Assembly (NCBI RefSeq): GCF_007748175.1
Contig: NZ_CP037422.1
Location: 6,030,334 to 6,094,333 of the forward strand
From: Gimesia aquarii
GTDB taxonomy: Bacteria; Planctomycetota; Planctomycetia; Planctomycetales; Planctomycetaceae
Direction of reading: 5' to 3'
DNA length: 64,000 nucleotides
The stretch's first letter is position 1, and every line of letters begins with the position of its first letter. The position numbers and the translations under genes were made by a program. The notes under the pieces are model-generated. The model made no database searches. It saw only the letters and a program-made list of their open reading frames with translations, and was not told where the DNA came from. This document shows positions 28,847-37,706 of this stretch, in pieces.

Positions 28847-29473
28847 TTAAAAACGTTGTCGCCCCTGTAACGCATCAGATAACATCTCTTTGTTAGCAAA
28901 CTCTAGCACACTCCCAGAAGCAATCCCCCGCGCCAATCTGGTAATTTCGACATTTTCGTTTTCTAAAAGATTTGATATGTATAAAGCCGTCCCATCCCCT
29001 TCGAGTGTCGGGTTTGTCGCCATGATGATCTCGCTGACACCATCCTGTTTCACACGACGAACGAGCGCATCGATTGTCAGTTTTTCAGGCCCCACTCCCT
29101 CCAAAGGGGAAATCCGTCCTTGTAGAACGTGATAAACTCCCTGAAAGGAACTGGTTGCTTCCAGAGAGACCACATCGCGTGGTTGCTCTACAACACAAAC
29201 CAGCGTTTTATCCCGTCGAGTATCCGCACAGATGCTACAGACTTCATTTTCGGTAAGGTTGTAACAAACGGTGCAGGGCCGTACGGACTGTTTGACAGCC
29301 ATGATTGCATCAGCCAACTGCCGCGCATTTCCTTCGGATATCGATAAAATATAATGAGCGAGTCGCTCTGCAGATTTGCGACCAATCCCAGGCAGAGTGG
29401 CAAATTGATCGATCAATTGTCCCACACTGGAACCATAAGGATGAGACTGACTCTCTCTTCCACGTATCGACAT
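28847..29473 (-). CDS. recR: Recombination mediator RecR
   Basis: 208 residues from the ATG at 29473, matching the family's usual ~200; a longer open frame reaches 29587 but would overlap ebfC. It has the helix-hairpin-helix ([20 protein letters not shown]), the Cys4 zinc site ([16 protein letters not shown]), and the Toprim domain ([15 protein letters not shown] ... [16 protein letters not shown]). RecR loads RecA on gapped DNA with RecF/RecO. It is the last gene of the conserved dnaX-ebfC-recR operon. Confidence 0.95.
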   Translation of the reverse strand: MSIRGRESQSHPYGSSVGQLIDQFATLPGIGRKSAERLAHYILSISEGNARQLADAIMAVKQSVRPCTVCYNLTENEVCSICADTRRDKTLVCVVEQPRDVVSLEATSSFQGVYHVLQGRISPLEGVGPEKLTIDALVRRVKQDGVSEIIMATNPTLEGDGTALYISNLLENENVEITRLARGIASGSVLEFANKEMLSDALQGRQRF

Positions 29474-29552
29474 AACACTGAATCTTTTACAACTGAAGAA
29501 TCGCGAACTCTTATCTGGAGATCGATGAAAACGATCGCCAGTTAGAAACGTA

Positions 29553-29906
29553 CTAAGCATTCGGATTGAATTTTGCCAATGCCTCATCCAATCCGGGAAT
29601 ATTCATTCCTCCCGTCAGTTGAGCCATTTCTTCGGCGGCCCCTTCACGAGCCTTTTCCAATGCCTGATTGGTTGCCGCGGTCAAAAGGTCTTCGAGCATC
29701 TCCTTATCATCACTGTCGAGTAGAGTCTGATCTATCTTGTAACTCAGAATTTTCTGCTGACCATTGGCTTCGACGTTAACCATTCCACCCCCGGCGGAAC
29801 CTTCAAATCGAAGCTTTCCCAATTTCTCCTGCATTTCCTGCATGCGCCCCTGCATCTCTGAAAATTGTTTCATCATGCCGGCGATATTTCCCAGTCCTTT
29901 GAACAT
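29553..29906 (-). CDS. ebfC: YbaB/EbfC family nucleoid-associated protein
   Basis: 117-119 residues of the YbaB/EbfC family: N-terminal amphipathic helix ([39 protein letters not shown]), central beta hairpin, and a helical C-terminus. These proteins form dimers that bind DNA. A GTG at 29912 overlaps the dnaX stop (GTGA), which would couple translation; an ATG at 29906 is also well placed behind GAGGA. It lies between dnaX and recR as in most bacteria. Confidence 0.94.
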   Translation of the reverse strand: MFKGLGNIAGMMKQFSEMQGRMQEMQEKLGKLRFEGSAGGGMVNVEANGQQKILSYKIDQTLLDSDDKEMLEDLLTAATNQALEKAREGAAEEMAQLTGGMNIPGLDEALAKFNPNA

Positions 29907-29908
29907 GG

Positions 29909-31681
29909 TCACGAATCCTCTTTTTCATCTTCTGTTTGCTTATTTAAAACACTGACCCGCACACTTTTCGCATTGAAAACCGCAAGTGCTTCCTGCAAAA
30001 ACTCGTCTGAGTCAGGCGATAAATCGCGCTGCTCAACCCGTCTTTTTGTCAGCGTTGAATTGCTTTCTTTCTCTGCTGTCGTTTCTGACGAGGACTCCTG
30101 TAATCGAATTTTGATTCGTTCCCCAGTCAGTTTTTCCAGCGATCCTTCGAGTTTGACCATGATTTCCGGTCGCTCGCAGTATTGCTTTGAAAAATTATAG
30201 CTCTTAGAGAATTGTAAATCCAGTTGTTTCGGCCCAGAAATTGCTATTGACTCCACTCCCTTCAAAGAGTCTTTTAGCAGATCTTCATTGATTTCAATGA
30301 GTTGCGTTAACAATAAACTTTCTACTCCTGCGCGAAATGGGATCAATTCAGCTGTCGAAGTAGCACTTTCAATTGAATTTTGTGTTACAACCGAATTTAT
30401 TTCACTTTTTTTTTCAATTTTTTTTTGAGTAGGAGGCTCATTCTGAGTAGATGGATTCACCTCAGGGGTAGAAACAGCGTTTTGCGTGCTGCCTTTAGGC
30501 TGTGAGGCAGGTCGCTGGGTGGGAGGCAGAGCAGGAATCTGGACCCCATTTGTCAACAGGGAACACAACTGATCCAGATCTTCCAGCAGCGAAATTCGAA
30601 TCAATGCCAATTCAACCAGTGCTCGTCCATGACTGGCACGAAACATTTTATTGCGTGCTTCATTCAGAATTTCAAAGGCAGCCAGACAGGTCTGAATTCC
30701 CCAAATCTGAGCCTGTTTCTGTAAACTGCTGCGGTTAATTTCAGAGATTGCCAATAAGGTTACCTGATCGGCACCAGTTGCAACCACTGATAAATCTCTT
30801 AGATAGTTCAGTAATTGATCGACGAATTCATTGAGCTGCACACCAGAATTCAAAGCCGCCTCAAACAGGGCAAGGGCCACATCTCGCTTGCGGTCAATCA
30901 AAGCGTCAATCAACTCAATCAACCGCTCATCACTGGCTGTTCCCAAGATGCGGTGCACACTTTCTGCTGTCAGATGGGAATCGCCAAACGAGAGTAATTG
31001 ATCAAAAATGGATTGGCTGTCACGCATCGAACCGCCGGCACGACGTGCTACAAGCTGGATCGCACTCTCATCCACTTCGACCTGTTCCAATTCTGCAATC
31101 TGCTTCAAGCGGTTGCAGATGCTGGTCTCTTCAATGTATCCAAAATCGAACCGCTGGCAACGAGACAAAATGGTATCTGGCAGCTTATTCGGTTCTGTCG
31201 TGCAGAAAATAAACTTCACATTAGGAGGGGGCTCTTCAAGAGTCTTCAATAAGGCATTAAACGCCTCTTTGGTTAACATGTGAACTTCGTCGATGATATA
31301 AATCTTATACTGAGATCGCATCGACTTTACGTTTACATTGGCCCTCAATGACCGGATATCATCAATCCCGCGGTTCGAGGCACCATCGATTTCTAAAACA
31401 TCAATATCACTACCCACGGAAATATTCTGGCAGACTTCACACTCTCCACACGGAATGCCCTCTTGTGAATTCGGGCAATTCAAAGCTTTGGCCAGTATGC
31501 GCGCCATGGATGTCTTACCCACTCCACGTGCGCCGGTAAACAGGTACGCATGCGCCACTCGATCAGCACAAATTGCATTTTGAAGGGCTTTGGCGACCAT
31601 TTCCTGTCCGACGACTTCCGAGAAATTCTGAGGACGGAACCGACGGGCCAACACCGTATACTGTATCGATTTATTAGACAT
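29909..31681 (-). CDS. dnaX: DNA polymerase III subunit tau (and probably gamma)
   Basis: 590 residues. AAA+ clamp loader with Walker A (GARGVGKTSMA), a four-Cys zinc site (CPNSQEGIPCGECEVC), Walker B (IIDEVHMLT), sensor 1, and SRC (LSRCQRFDF). After domain III a low-complexity linker (about 385-430) leads to the tau-specific C-terminus. The linker contains two A9 runs in the coding strand (codons ~419-426). Slippage by one base in either direction at either run meets a stop within a few codons, predicting a gamma-like product of about 422-427 residues, close to known gamma lengths. The gene starts the dnaX-ebfC-recR operon. Confidence 0.96.
   Translation of the reverse strand: MSNKSIQYTVLARRFRPQNFSEVVGQEMVAKALQNAICADRVAHAYLFTGARGVGKTSMARILAKALNCPNSQEGIPCGECEVCQNISVGSDIDVLEIDGASNRGIDDIRSLRANVNVKSMRSQYKIYIIDEVHMLTKEAFNALLKTLEEPPPNVKFIFCTTEPNKLPDTILSRCQRFDFGYIEETSICNRLKQIAELEQVEVDESAIQLVARRAGGSMRDSQSIFDQLLSFGDSHLTAESVHRILGTASDERLIELIDALIDRKRDVALALFEAALNSGVQLNEFVDQLLNYLRDLSVVATGADQVTLLAISEINRSSLQKQAQIWGIQTCLAAFEILNEARNKMFRASHGRALVELALIRISLLEDLDQLCSLLTNGVQIPALPPTQRPASQPKGSTQNAVSTPEVNPSTQNEPPTQKKIEKKSEINSVVTQNSIESATSTAELIPFRAGVESLLLTQLIEINEDLLKDSLKGVESIAISGPKQLDLQFSKSYNFSKQYCERPEIMVKLEGSLEKLTGERIKIRLQESSSETTAEKESNSTLTKRRVEQRDLSPDSDEFLQEALAVFNAKSVRVSVLNKQTEDEKEDS
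30406..30426 (-). promoter_or_regulatory. Putative dnaX frameshift/slippage site (two A9 runs)
   Basis: Coding strand: A9 (complement of 30418-30426), TTG, A9 (complement of 30406-30414), GTG. In the -1 frame the first run is followed by AAT TGA and the second by AAG TGA. In the +1 frame both lead to GTG AAA TAA. This arrangement is what a slippage site needs to make gamma and tau from one gene, as known for dnaX of Thermus (A9 transcriptional slippage) and E. coli (ribosomal frameshift). Confidence 0.65.
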
Positions 31682-31844
31682 GCTTGTTTTCAGAGATCTG
31701 AATCAGTAAGAGGCAAACTTCCAATGACGATAATCATCAGATTCCAGAGTGATTCACAATACGTAACTCTGGTCTGACAATCCAGTGAGAGATTATACTG
31801 AATTTGCATCGGGGACTCGAACGAGTCGAACTAAAAATAAAAAA

Positions 31845-31959
31845 GGGGCGAAAAGCTGCCTCCTCGTACACCTGGAATAAACCATTGTGGGCTGCTTCGG
31901 TTAAGATCTGACCCGGTCAACGACTACCCCACCATACTCGGAGACAGCTTTTCGCCCCC
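31845..31959 (-). ncRNA. ffs: Bacterial signal recognition particle RNA (4.5S-type)
   Basis: About 115 nt on the minus strand. The ends pair in a 19-bp stem (GGGGCGAAAAGCTG.CTCC with its complement, one G-U). The apical domain IV carries the SRP signature GGGTCAG ... GAAGCAGCCC (31888-31914). Downstream on the minus strand follows TTTTTTATTT, so the stem also acts as terminator. It lies directly upstream of dnaX, as scRNA does in Bacillus. The apical loop is UUAACC-like instead of the common GGAA. Confidence 0.93.
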
Positions 31960-32105
31960 TCATAGATAGCGAATTAATGCTTGGACCATGCATTATGAAG
32001 CTAATTTCTCAAGCGTCAAGCCACTGACATTTGAATTCCGGAAGTGAATCGTCGAAAATCACAAAAATCCGGTCACAACCCTCACTTATGCATCAGAAAC
32101 CGAAC

Positions 32106-33434
32106 ATGAATCTATTCCAGACACCTCCCCAGACAATCACCGACATTCAGGTCGCTATGAAAGCAGGGCAACTTACCTGCGGCGAACTGCTAGAAACCTG
32201 TTTCGAACAAATCAAACAAAAAGAACCGCTCCTGCACGCCTGGGCCTATCTCGACGAGGAATCGGCGTTCCAGCAAGCTGAAACTCTTGACCAAGAATTG
32301 AAACAAGGCAAATGGAGAGGTCCATTGCATGGCATCCCCGTTGGTATCAAAGACATCATTGATGTTAAAGGTATGCCTACCAAAGCCGGTTTTCCAGAAC
32401 GCGAAGATTCCCCCGCCATTCGGGATGCGACAGTCGTCGAAAACCTGCGAATCGAAGGCGCTATCTTTCCCGGTAAAACTGTGACGACACAACTAGCCTG
32501 TTTTGACCCACCTCCCACACGAAACCCCTGGAATCAGGAGCAGACTCCCGGTGGTTCCTCCAGCGGGTCAGCGGCTGCAGTCGCCGCAGGCATGTGTCTG
32601 GCAGCCGTCGGAACACAGACAGGCGGATCGATTATCAGACCTGCTTCGTTCTGTGGAGTTGCTGGCTTGAAACCGACTTATGGTATGGTCGATCGCCAAG
32701 GTCTGATTCTACTTTCCGAGCATCTGGATCACATCGGCCCCATCGCCCATACCTTAACGGACCTGGTGATGATGCTGGATGCGATGACGGATCAAGCAAC
32801 ATACCTTCCGCTGTTAATTGAACCGGTCAAAGAGGCCCCACGGATTGGTTGGCTCTCCGATTTCTTCGAAAGCAAAGCAGATGAAACGATGCGTCAGGCG
32901 ATGGCAATAACTCGACAGAAACTGGAAGCTGCTGGAGCGACAGTCAAAAATGGTGAATTGCCTGCAGAGTTTGCATCGATTCTCGAAAACCATCTGAACT
33001 TGATGCAATATGAAATGGCTCAGAATCTAGGGAAGGACTATGAGCAAGAGCCCGATGCTTACGGCACCGCCATCAGTCAGGTTCTGGACGCGGGCAGGGC
33101 AGTCACCGATGAAATGTATCAGGCAAGTTTGAACTATCAGACTCAGATTGCCCCTCAAATGAGAAAACTCTTTTCCAGATACGAAATTTTAATCTCACCC
33201 GCTACCGTAGGGGCTGCGCCTGATATCTCAACGACGGGTGATCCGAGTCTGAACGCTCCCTGGAGCATGACCGGTTTTCCGACGATTTCCATTCCCGTTA
33301 CTGTCACGGAACAAGGGCTTCCGCTGGCGATTCAAATCACAGGACACCCCGATAAATTCGACGATCTCCTACTCGCCGCTCAATGGTGCGAAGACGTTTT
33401 GCGTCCTGGCTATCTTGAACAGATCTTGTCCTGA
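32106..33434 (+). CDS. Amidase signature family protein
   Basis: About 442 residues. The Ser-cisSer-Lys triad is visible: Lys in GIPVGIKDIIDVKG, and the Ser-rich loop GGSSSGSAAAVAAGM with the cis-Ser and nucleophile. The following GTQTGGSIIRPASFCGVAGLKPTYG is typical. It hydrolyses a C-N amide bond. It could be a GatA-like amidotransferase subunit, but no gatB or gatC is adjacent and the substrate pocket is not conserved with GatA as far as can be judged by eye. In-frame ATGs at 32031 and 32088 are alternative starts. Confidence 0.85.
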   Translation: MNLFQTPPQTITDIQVAMKAGQLTCGELLETCFEQIKQKEPLLHAWAYLDEESAFQQAETLDQELKQGKWRGPLHGIPVGIKDIIDVKGMPTKAGFPEREDSPAIRDATVVENLRIEGAIFPGKTVTTQLACFDPPPTRNPWNQEQTPGGSSSGSAAAVAAGMCLAAVGTQTGGSIIRPASFCGVAGLKPTYGMVDRQGLILLSEHLDHIGPIAHTLTDLVMMLDAMTDQATYLPLLIEPVKEAPRIGWLSDFFESKADETMRQAMAITRQKLEAAGATVKNGELPAEFASILENHLNLMQYEMAQNLGKDYEQEPDAYGTAISQVLDAGRAVTDEMYQASLNYQTQIAPQMRKLFSRYEILISPATVGAAPDISTTGDPSLNAPWSMTGFPTISIPVTVTEQGLPLAIQITGHPDKFDDLLLAAQWCEDVLRPGYLEQILS

Positions 33435-33753
33435 AAAAACGGTTATCATTTCCCACCGGATTGTTTTAAGAATCGACAAAATAGTGAGCGGTTCGGCGCT
33501 AGCCGCCGGTTTAGTGATATCATATTCTTCGTTATATTCTGCATTCCCTATTGAGTATTATTTCGCAGGGAAACCTGAAGTCGAATTTTACCGAGTGCTA
33601 GCGCACTTTCGCTCACAAGATTGATTGATCGACTCGGTAGAAATGGATATTCAGCGACACTCAAACATTGTTTTTCAGAATTCATAATAAAGAGCATTAC
33701 CAATTCTCGCTGGTAATGCTCTTTGAATTAACATTTTCTAGATGTTACGTCTC
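33435..33753. other. Intergenic region between amidase and desaturase genes
   Basis: It holds a strong inverted repeat (see the terminator entry) and otherwise nothing recognisable. A 69-codon open frame at 33415-33624 has no start signal or family. Confidence 0.35.
33689..33724 (-). terminator. Probable terminator of the desaturase gene
   Basis: A perfect 14-bp stem (AAAGAGCATTACCA/TGGTAATGCTCTTT, 8-nt loop) 30 nt beyond the desaturase stop codon. The U-tract is imperfect (TTTATTAT on the minus strand). It may serve both strands. Confidence 0.65.
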
Positions 33754-34761
33754 TTACGACTTAACAACAATCCCGTTTTTTCCCGGTTCGGGGTCGACTT
33801 CCGGTGTTGCATTTCGCTCAGGGATGCGATCGTTAACATCATAAGCCAAACCCACTGCCCGCAAAAGCTTGATCGACCACCAGGTAATATCAAATTCCCA
33901 TTTACGGTGACCGGCGGGCGCAACAGAAGGATGAGCATGGTGATTGTTATGCCAGCCTTCGCCGTAAGCAACGATGGCAACCCACCAAAGATTTTTCGAC
34001 TGATCTGTCGTTTCGTAATTGCGATAGCCCCACAGGTGTGTTGCAGAATTCACGAACCAGGTTGAGTTGTAGACAAATGCCATACGGGCACATAAGCCCC
34101 AGAGCAACATTGACCAGCCCATATAATTGCCACCCATAGCATAGCCTGCACCAAACATGGCAAACCCAGAGGCAACCAACCAGAGAGGGTATGTCTTTTC
34201 GAAGAACTGAATCATCGGGCGATCTTTAAAGTCGGGAATATAGTGTTCCGCAAATTTGTCGTTGATTTCTTTACTACGATAGACGAACAACCACAGAATG
34301 TGAGACCACCAGGTTCCTTCAAAAGGAGAATGGGGATCACCATCCTTGTCTGACTTTTGATGATGTAACCGGTGCGTGGCAGCCCACGTTAATGGGGAAC
34401 CTTCACCCGACAACACACCACACAGTAAAACAAAGAATTCCGCAGGTGCTTTGAGCTTAAAAGATTTGTGTGACATATAGCGGTGAAAGCCCAGACAAAT
34501 ACCGATACTGGCTGTCGCCCAATGCAGTACCAGACAAGTGACGATTGCCTGCCACGAGATGAAAAAGAAGGCGGCGACGGCACCCACATGAATTCCGATC
34601 ATCCACAACAGGACAACCCAATCCACATTACTCCATTTCAAATTTTCCTTATGAAACTTGGCAAGAATCTGCTCACGCTCTTCACGTTTTTTTGATTTCG
34701 TGATTTGCGGTGAAACAGCCGAGTCTTTTTGAACAGGTTCCTCCAGGGTGACACTCGACAT
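33754..34761 (-). CDS. Acyl-CoA/acyl-lipid delta-9-type desaturase
   Basis: 335 residues, integral membrane diiron desaturase. All three His boxes are present: HRYMSH (GFHRYMSHKSF), HRLHH (ATHRLHHQKSD) and HNNHH (GEGWHNNHHAHPS). Two pairs of membrane helices flank them. It inserts a cis double bond in saturated acyl chains using O2 and an electron donor, adjusting membrane fluidity. GAGG lies 6 nt before the ATG at 34761. It is probably a single-gene unit. Confidence 0.94.
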   Translation of the reverse strand: MSSVTLEEPVQKDSAVSPQITKSKKREEREQILAKFHKENLKWSNVDWVVLLWMIGIHVGAVAAFFFISWQAIVTCLVLHWATASIGICLGFHRYMSHKSFKLKAPAEFFVLLCGVLSGEGSPLTWAATHRLHHQKSDKDGDPHSPFEGTWWSHILWLFVYRSKEINDKFAEHYIPDFKDRPMIQFFEKTYPLWLVASGFAMFGAGYAMGGNYMGWSMLLWGLCARMAFVYNSTWFVNSATHLWGYRNYETTDQSKNLWWVAIVAYGEGWHNNHHAHPSVAPAGHRKWEFDITWWSIKLLRAVGLAYDVNDRIPERNATPEVDPEPGKNGIVVKS

Positions 34762-34971
34762 CGTGGCCTCGCTATTTGATTGGGTGCTTCAATGATTCAT
34801 ATTCCGGGAATGAGCATTTTGCTCCTTCCCACATTTCAGCAGAATTCTATCAATGAGGTCGGAATCCGTTGTCTGGTAAGCGTCATAGAACTGTCAAAAT
34901 TGTGTCAAAGTGAAAAATAGATTGAAAATTCAGAGAAACAACGCCTTAGAAAACTACGTTTGTTCACATTT

Positions 34972-35706
34972 TCACTCTGAAGATTCCTCTGGCATAAAGC
35001 GATAGCCAGCACCACGCACGGAAACGATATACACGGGTTCCGCGGGATTCGTCTCAACCAACTTGCGTAATCGCAGAACAAAATTGTCGATCGTACGTGT
35101 TGTCACATAAGCGGATTGCTCCCCCCAGACGTCTTCCAAGATTTGAGAGCGGGTGAGTACCATACCTTCATGTTCAATGAAATACTTGAGTAATCTCAAT
35201 TCAAGATTTGTCAAGCTTTTGCGTTCCTCTCCGACTTCAATTTCAAACGACTCAAAATCGACGGTCACATTGCCAAAATGATAGAGGGCCGGCAATTTTT
35301 TGGACGTGTTTGTCACTGGCTGAACCAGGCTTTTTCGCTTTAACAAATTTTTGACCCGGCTGAGTAATTCAGGCAAAGCAAATGGCTTCGTCATATACTG
35401 GTCGGTACCGCAGTCAAATGCATAGGCTTTGTCTTCGCTCAGTTCTCGTGCGCTGAGGACCAAAATGGGAACAACTTCATCAATTCTGCGAATCTCCTTG
35501 GCAATTTCGTAACCACTCATGCCAGGTAACATGAGATCCAGAACCACAAGATCAATGTTGTCTTGATCTGTTTCATAACACTCTCTGAAGTAATTGAGGG
35601 CAGTCGGGCCATCTTCCGCAGTGAGAACAGTATAACCTTCCTGTTCGAAGTTGAATTTCAATCCCTGCGAGAGTGCTTTTTCATCTTCGACAACCAACAG
35701 TTTCAT
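34972..35706 (-). CDS. OmpR/PhoB-family response regulator
   Basis: 244 residues: receiver domain (MKLLVVEDEKAL, phospho-acceptor Asp57 in VVLDLMLPG, Lys in YMTKPFALPELL), and a C-terminal winged-helix domain (LTNLELRLLKYFIEHEGMVLTRSQILEDVWG ... VYIVSVRGAGYRF). It is the partner of the histidine kinase upstream, whose stop codon overlaps this start by 4 nt (ATGA). Target genes are not evident. Confidence 0.95.
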   Translation of the reverse strand: MKLLVVEDEKALSQGLKFNFEQEGYTVLTAEDGPTALNYFRECYETDQDNIDLVVLDLMLPGMSGYEIAKEIRRIDEVVPILVLSARELSEDKAYAFDCGTDQYMTKPFALPELLSRVKNLLKRKSLVQPVTNTSKKLPALYHFGNVTVDFESFEIEVGEERKSLTNLELRLLKYFIEHEGMVLTRSQILEDVWGEQSAYVTTRTIDNFVLRLRKLVETNPAEPVYIVSVRGAGYRFMPEESSE

Positions 35707-36749
35707 GATTCCGCGCTCCCGGGTAAATCGATGGCAAACACACTCCCAGACTCATCCAGGCGATCATGCACTGTTACTTTTCCTCCCAATAAATGTACTA
35801 AAGTTTTCACAATATAGAGTCCCAGACCCGTACCTGTTTTCCGCCTCTCAAGTTCACTTTCGCCGCGGTAAAAGATTTTAAAGATATCTTTGCGAATTTC
35901 AGGATCAACGCCTTCCCCATTATCCATAATGCGGGTGATTACACGGCCGCCTTTACTCAATCGAACTTGAACCAAAATCCGAGGCTGTGCACTACCATAT
36001 TTAATGGCGTTGTCGATCACATTGCGAAAGATCATTTCCAATAAAATACGTCGCGTATGGATTACGGTGGGCTCAAAATCAAACTCGAAAATCTGATCCA
36101 CTTCTAAATGACGTCGGTTGCATTCCACGCGTGCACAATGCCTGATTAATGGTTCAAGTGCAATATCTTCCGGATCGGACTCCATGCCTAACGCATCCAG
36201 ACGTTTGACTTCTAGCAACTGGGAGATTAAATGATCCAGTCGCTCCAGCTCGACTTTCATCGTCTCATAAAATTCGCCGCGTTTCTCATCTGACAACGAA
36301 TGCAGTTGCAGCGTTTCCAGATAGAGTTTGAGAGAAGCAATGGGAGTTTTCAATTCATGGGTCACACTATCAATAAAATCAGACTGCCGCTGGCTCAGAC
36401 GTACTTCTTTAATTGTCAGGATCAAGTAGAAAGTTAATCCAACCAGAATCAACGCAAACACGACGGTACCGATCGTCAAAGCAGTCCACCAATAGATTTG
36501 GGCGGCCAGTACGATCCAGAACACCATCAATGCGATGTTCAAAGACATCAATACCACACTCAGAGTAATCGGCAGTCGCAAACGACCACTGCGCACCTTG
36601 CGCATCAGCTTCAAGGCCTTACCATTTCCAGAACGCATTTGCGTCTCAACAACAGAAGTTCCCTCCTGCTGTCGATCATCAATTTGTTGATGTCCAGTGG
36701 ATGACACCATACTTTCCTTACTCTGAGTTTTCGATTTTGCCACGATCAA
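35703..36749 (-). CDS. Sensor histidine kinase
   Basis: 348 residues. A 55-residue cytoplasmic N-terminus, two closely spaced membrane helices (about 60-82 and 90-113) with almost no periplasmic loop, then HisKA (FIDSVTHELKTPIASL, His131) and HATPase (VIDNAIKYG, IMDNGEGVD, TGLGLYIVK). The minimal loop suggests it senses membrane or internal state. It phosphorylates the response regulator gene product translated in overlap downstream. Start at 36749 or at an internal ATG 39 nt later. Confidence 0.93.
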   Translation of the reverse strand: MIVAKSKTQSKESMVSSTGHQQIDDRQQEGTSVVETQMRSGNGKALKLMRKVRSGRLRLPITLSVVLMSLNIALMVFWIVLAAQIYWWTALTIGTVVFALILVGLTFYLILTIKEVRLSQRQSDFIDSVTHELKTPIASLKLYLETLQLHSLSDEKRGEFYETMKVELERLDHLISQLLEVKRLDALGMESDPEDIALEPLIRHCARVECNRRHLEVDQIFEFDFEPTVIHTRRILLEMIFRNVIDNAIKYGSAQPRILVQVRLSKGGRVITRIMDNGEGVDPEIRKDIFKIFYRGESELERRKTGTGLGLYIVKTLVHLLGGKVTVHDRLDESGSVFAIDLPGSAES

Positions 36750-37113
36750 TCATGCGCCTTAGAGTATTGATTCGCTACTATGCACTGCATGCCCACTTTG
36801 TAAACACACTTATCACACCAGCTTCATTTGATACTTACCAGTATATCTAAAAATAATAATGGAGAGTATGAACAAAACAACAATTCCCCGGAACTTCACT
36901 ACCTGTTTTTTATGAGAATCATGGCTGAAAATAAAATAAGTGCAGTTCAACATTCAGATGCTTGCCTACCAAAGAATTTTGTATTTTTTTGATGAATCGC
37001 TTTTTCTCCAGGAATATTTCCACTTTTCGAAGCCTCTAAAAGAGTGCGGTTCAGCAACAGATTACAGTCGTGTAGAGTGCCTTCTCTGCAGTTCAGCGCA
37101 TCAGGACTATCAA
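36750..37113. other. 364-base region between kinase and DUF2784 genes
   Basis: Divergent promoters are expected here. The reading frame of the DUF2784 gene is open upstream to 36940, but that part has no family similarity or ribosome site. Nothing else is recognised. Confidence 0.3.
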
Positions 37114-37548
37114 ATGGAATTCCTCGCAACAGAGTTACTGTACCGTATTGGTGCCGATCTAACTGTCGTAATTCATTTCTCTTTTGTCATGTTTGTTCTA
37201 TTAGGACAAATACTGATTCTCATCGGTGCGCTGGCAGGATGGAAGTGGGTTCGTAATTTCAAATTCCGCATGATCCACCTTCTTTCTATCCTGTTCGTGG
37301 TGCTCGAATCGCTGGTGGGAGTAACCTGTCCTTTAACAACATTCGAAAAATGGTTGCGCGATCAGGCGGGTGAAGTCAGCTATCAAGGCGATTTTATTGC
37401 AGCCTGTGTTCATGAAGCCTTGTTCATGGAAGCACCTCCCTGGGTGTTTACACTCTGCTATAGCCTATTTGGTCTCTTTGTGTTGATCACGTTTTTTCTT
37501 GCTCCTCCTCAAAGAGCGAAAAAGCAAGAGGTCACAAAAGAAACTTAA
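37114..37548 (+). CDS. DUF2784 family membrane protein
   Basis: 145 residues with four hydrophobic segments. The family pattern is present: ADLTVVIHFSFVMFVLLGQILILIGALAGWKWVRNFKFRMIHLLSILFVVLESLVGVTCPLTTFEKWLR, with conserved His and CPLTxxE. Function of the family is unknown; it sits in the cytoplasmic membrane. The ATG at 37114 has AGGA upstream, making it better than the far upstream start at 36940. Confidence 0.8.
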   Translation: MEFLATELLYRIGADLTVVIHFSFVMFVLLGQILILIGALAGWKWVRNFKFRMIHLLSILFVVLESLVGVTCPLTTFEKWLRDQAGEVSYQGDFIAACVHEALFMEAPPWVFTLCYSLFGLFVLITFFLAPPQRAKKQEVTKET

Positions 37549-37706
37549 AAATCTCATCTCATTCAGCGATTCACGCTATTTTTAGCTCATTACCACTATT
37601 TCAATTTTTCGCTCGATGTCGTAAACTCTGGAATATCACGAATATTGACTCACGACATCATCAAGAGTAACCCACCTTAGTGAAAACAGAGCGAGAAATA
37701 GAAAAC

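Noticed and set aside
31806-31835. tRNA-like 3' end (GTTCGAGTCCCC) on the minus strand near the SRP RNA
   Set aside because: The T stem does not pair correctly and there is no D or anticodon arm upstream; it is a GACTCG/CGAGTC palindrome and not a tRNA or a clear attachment-site remnant.
33415-33624. 69-codon plus-strand frame after the amidase gene
   Set aside because: It overlaps the amidase end, has no ribosome site and no family.
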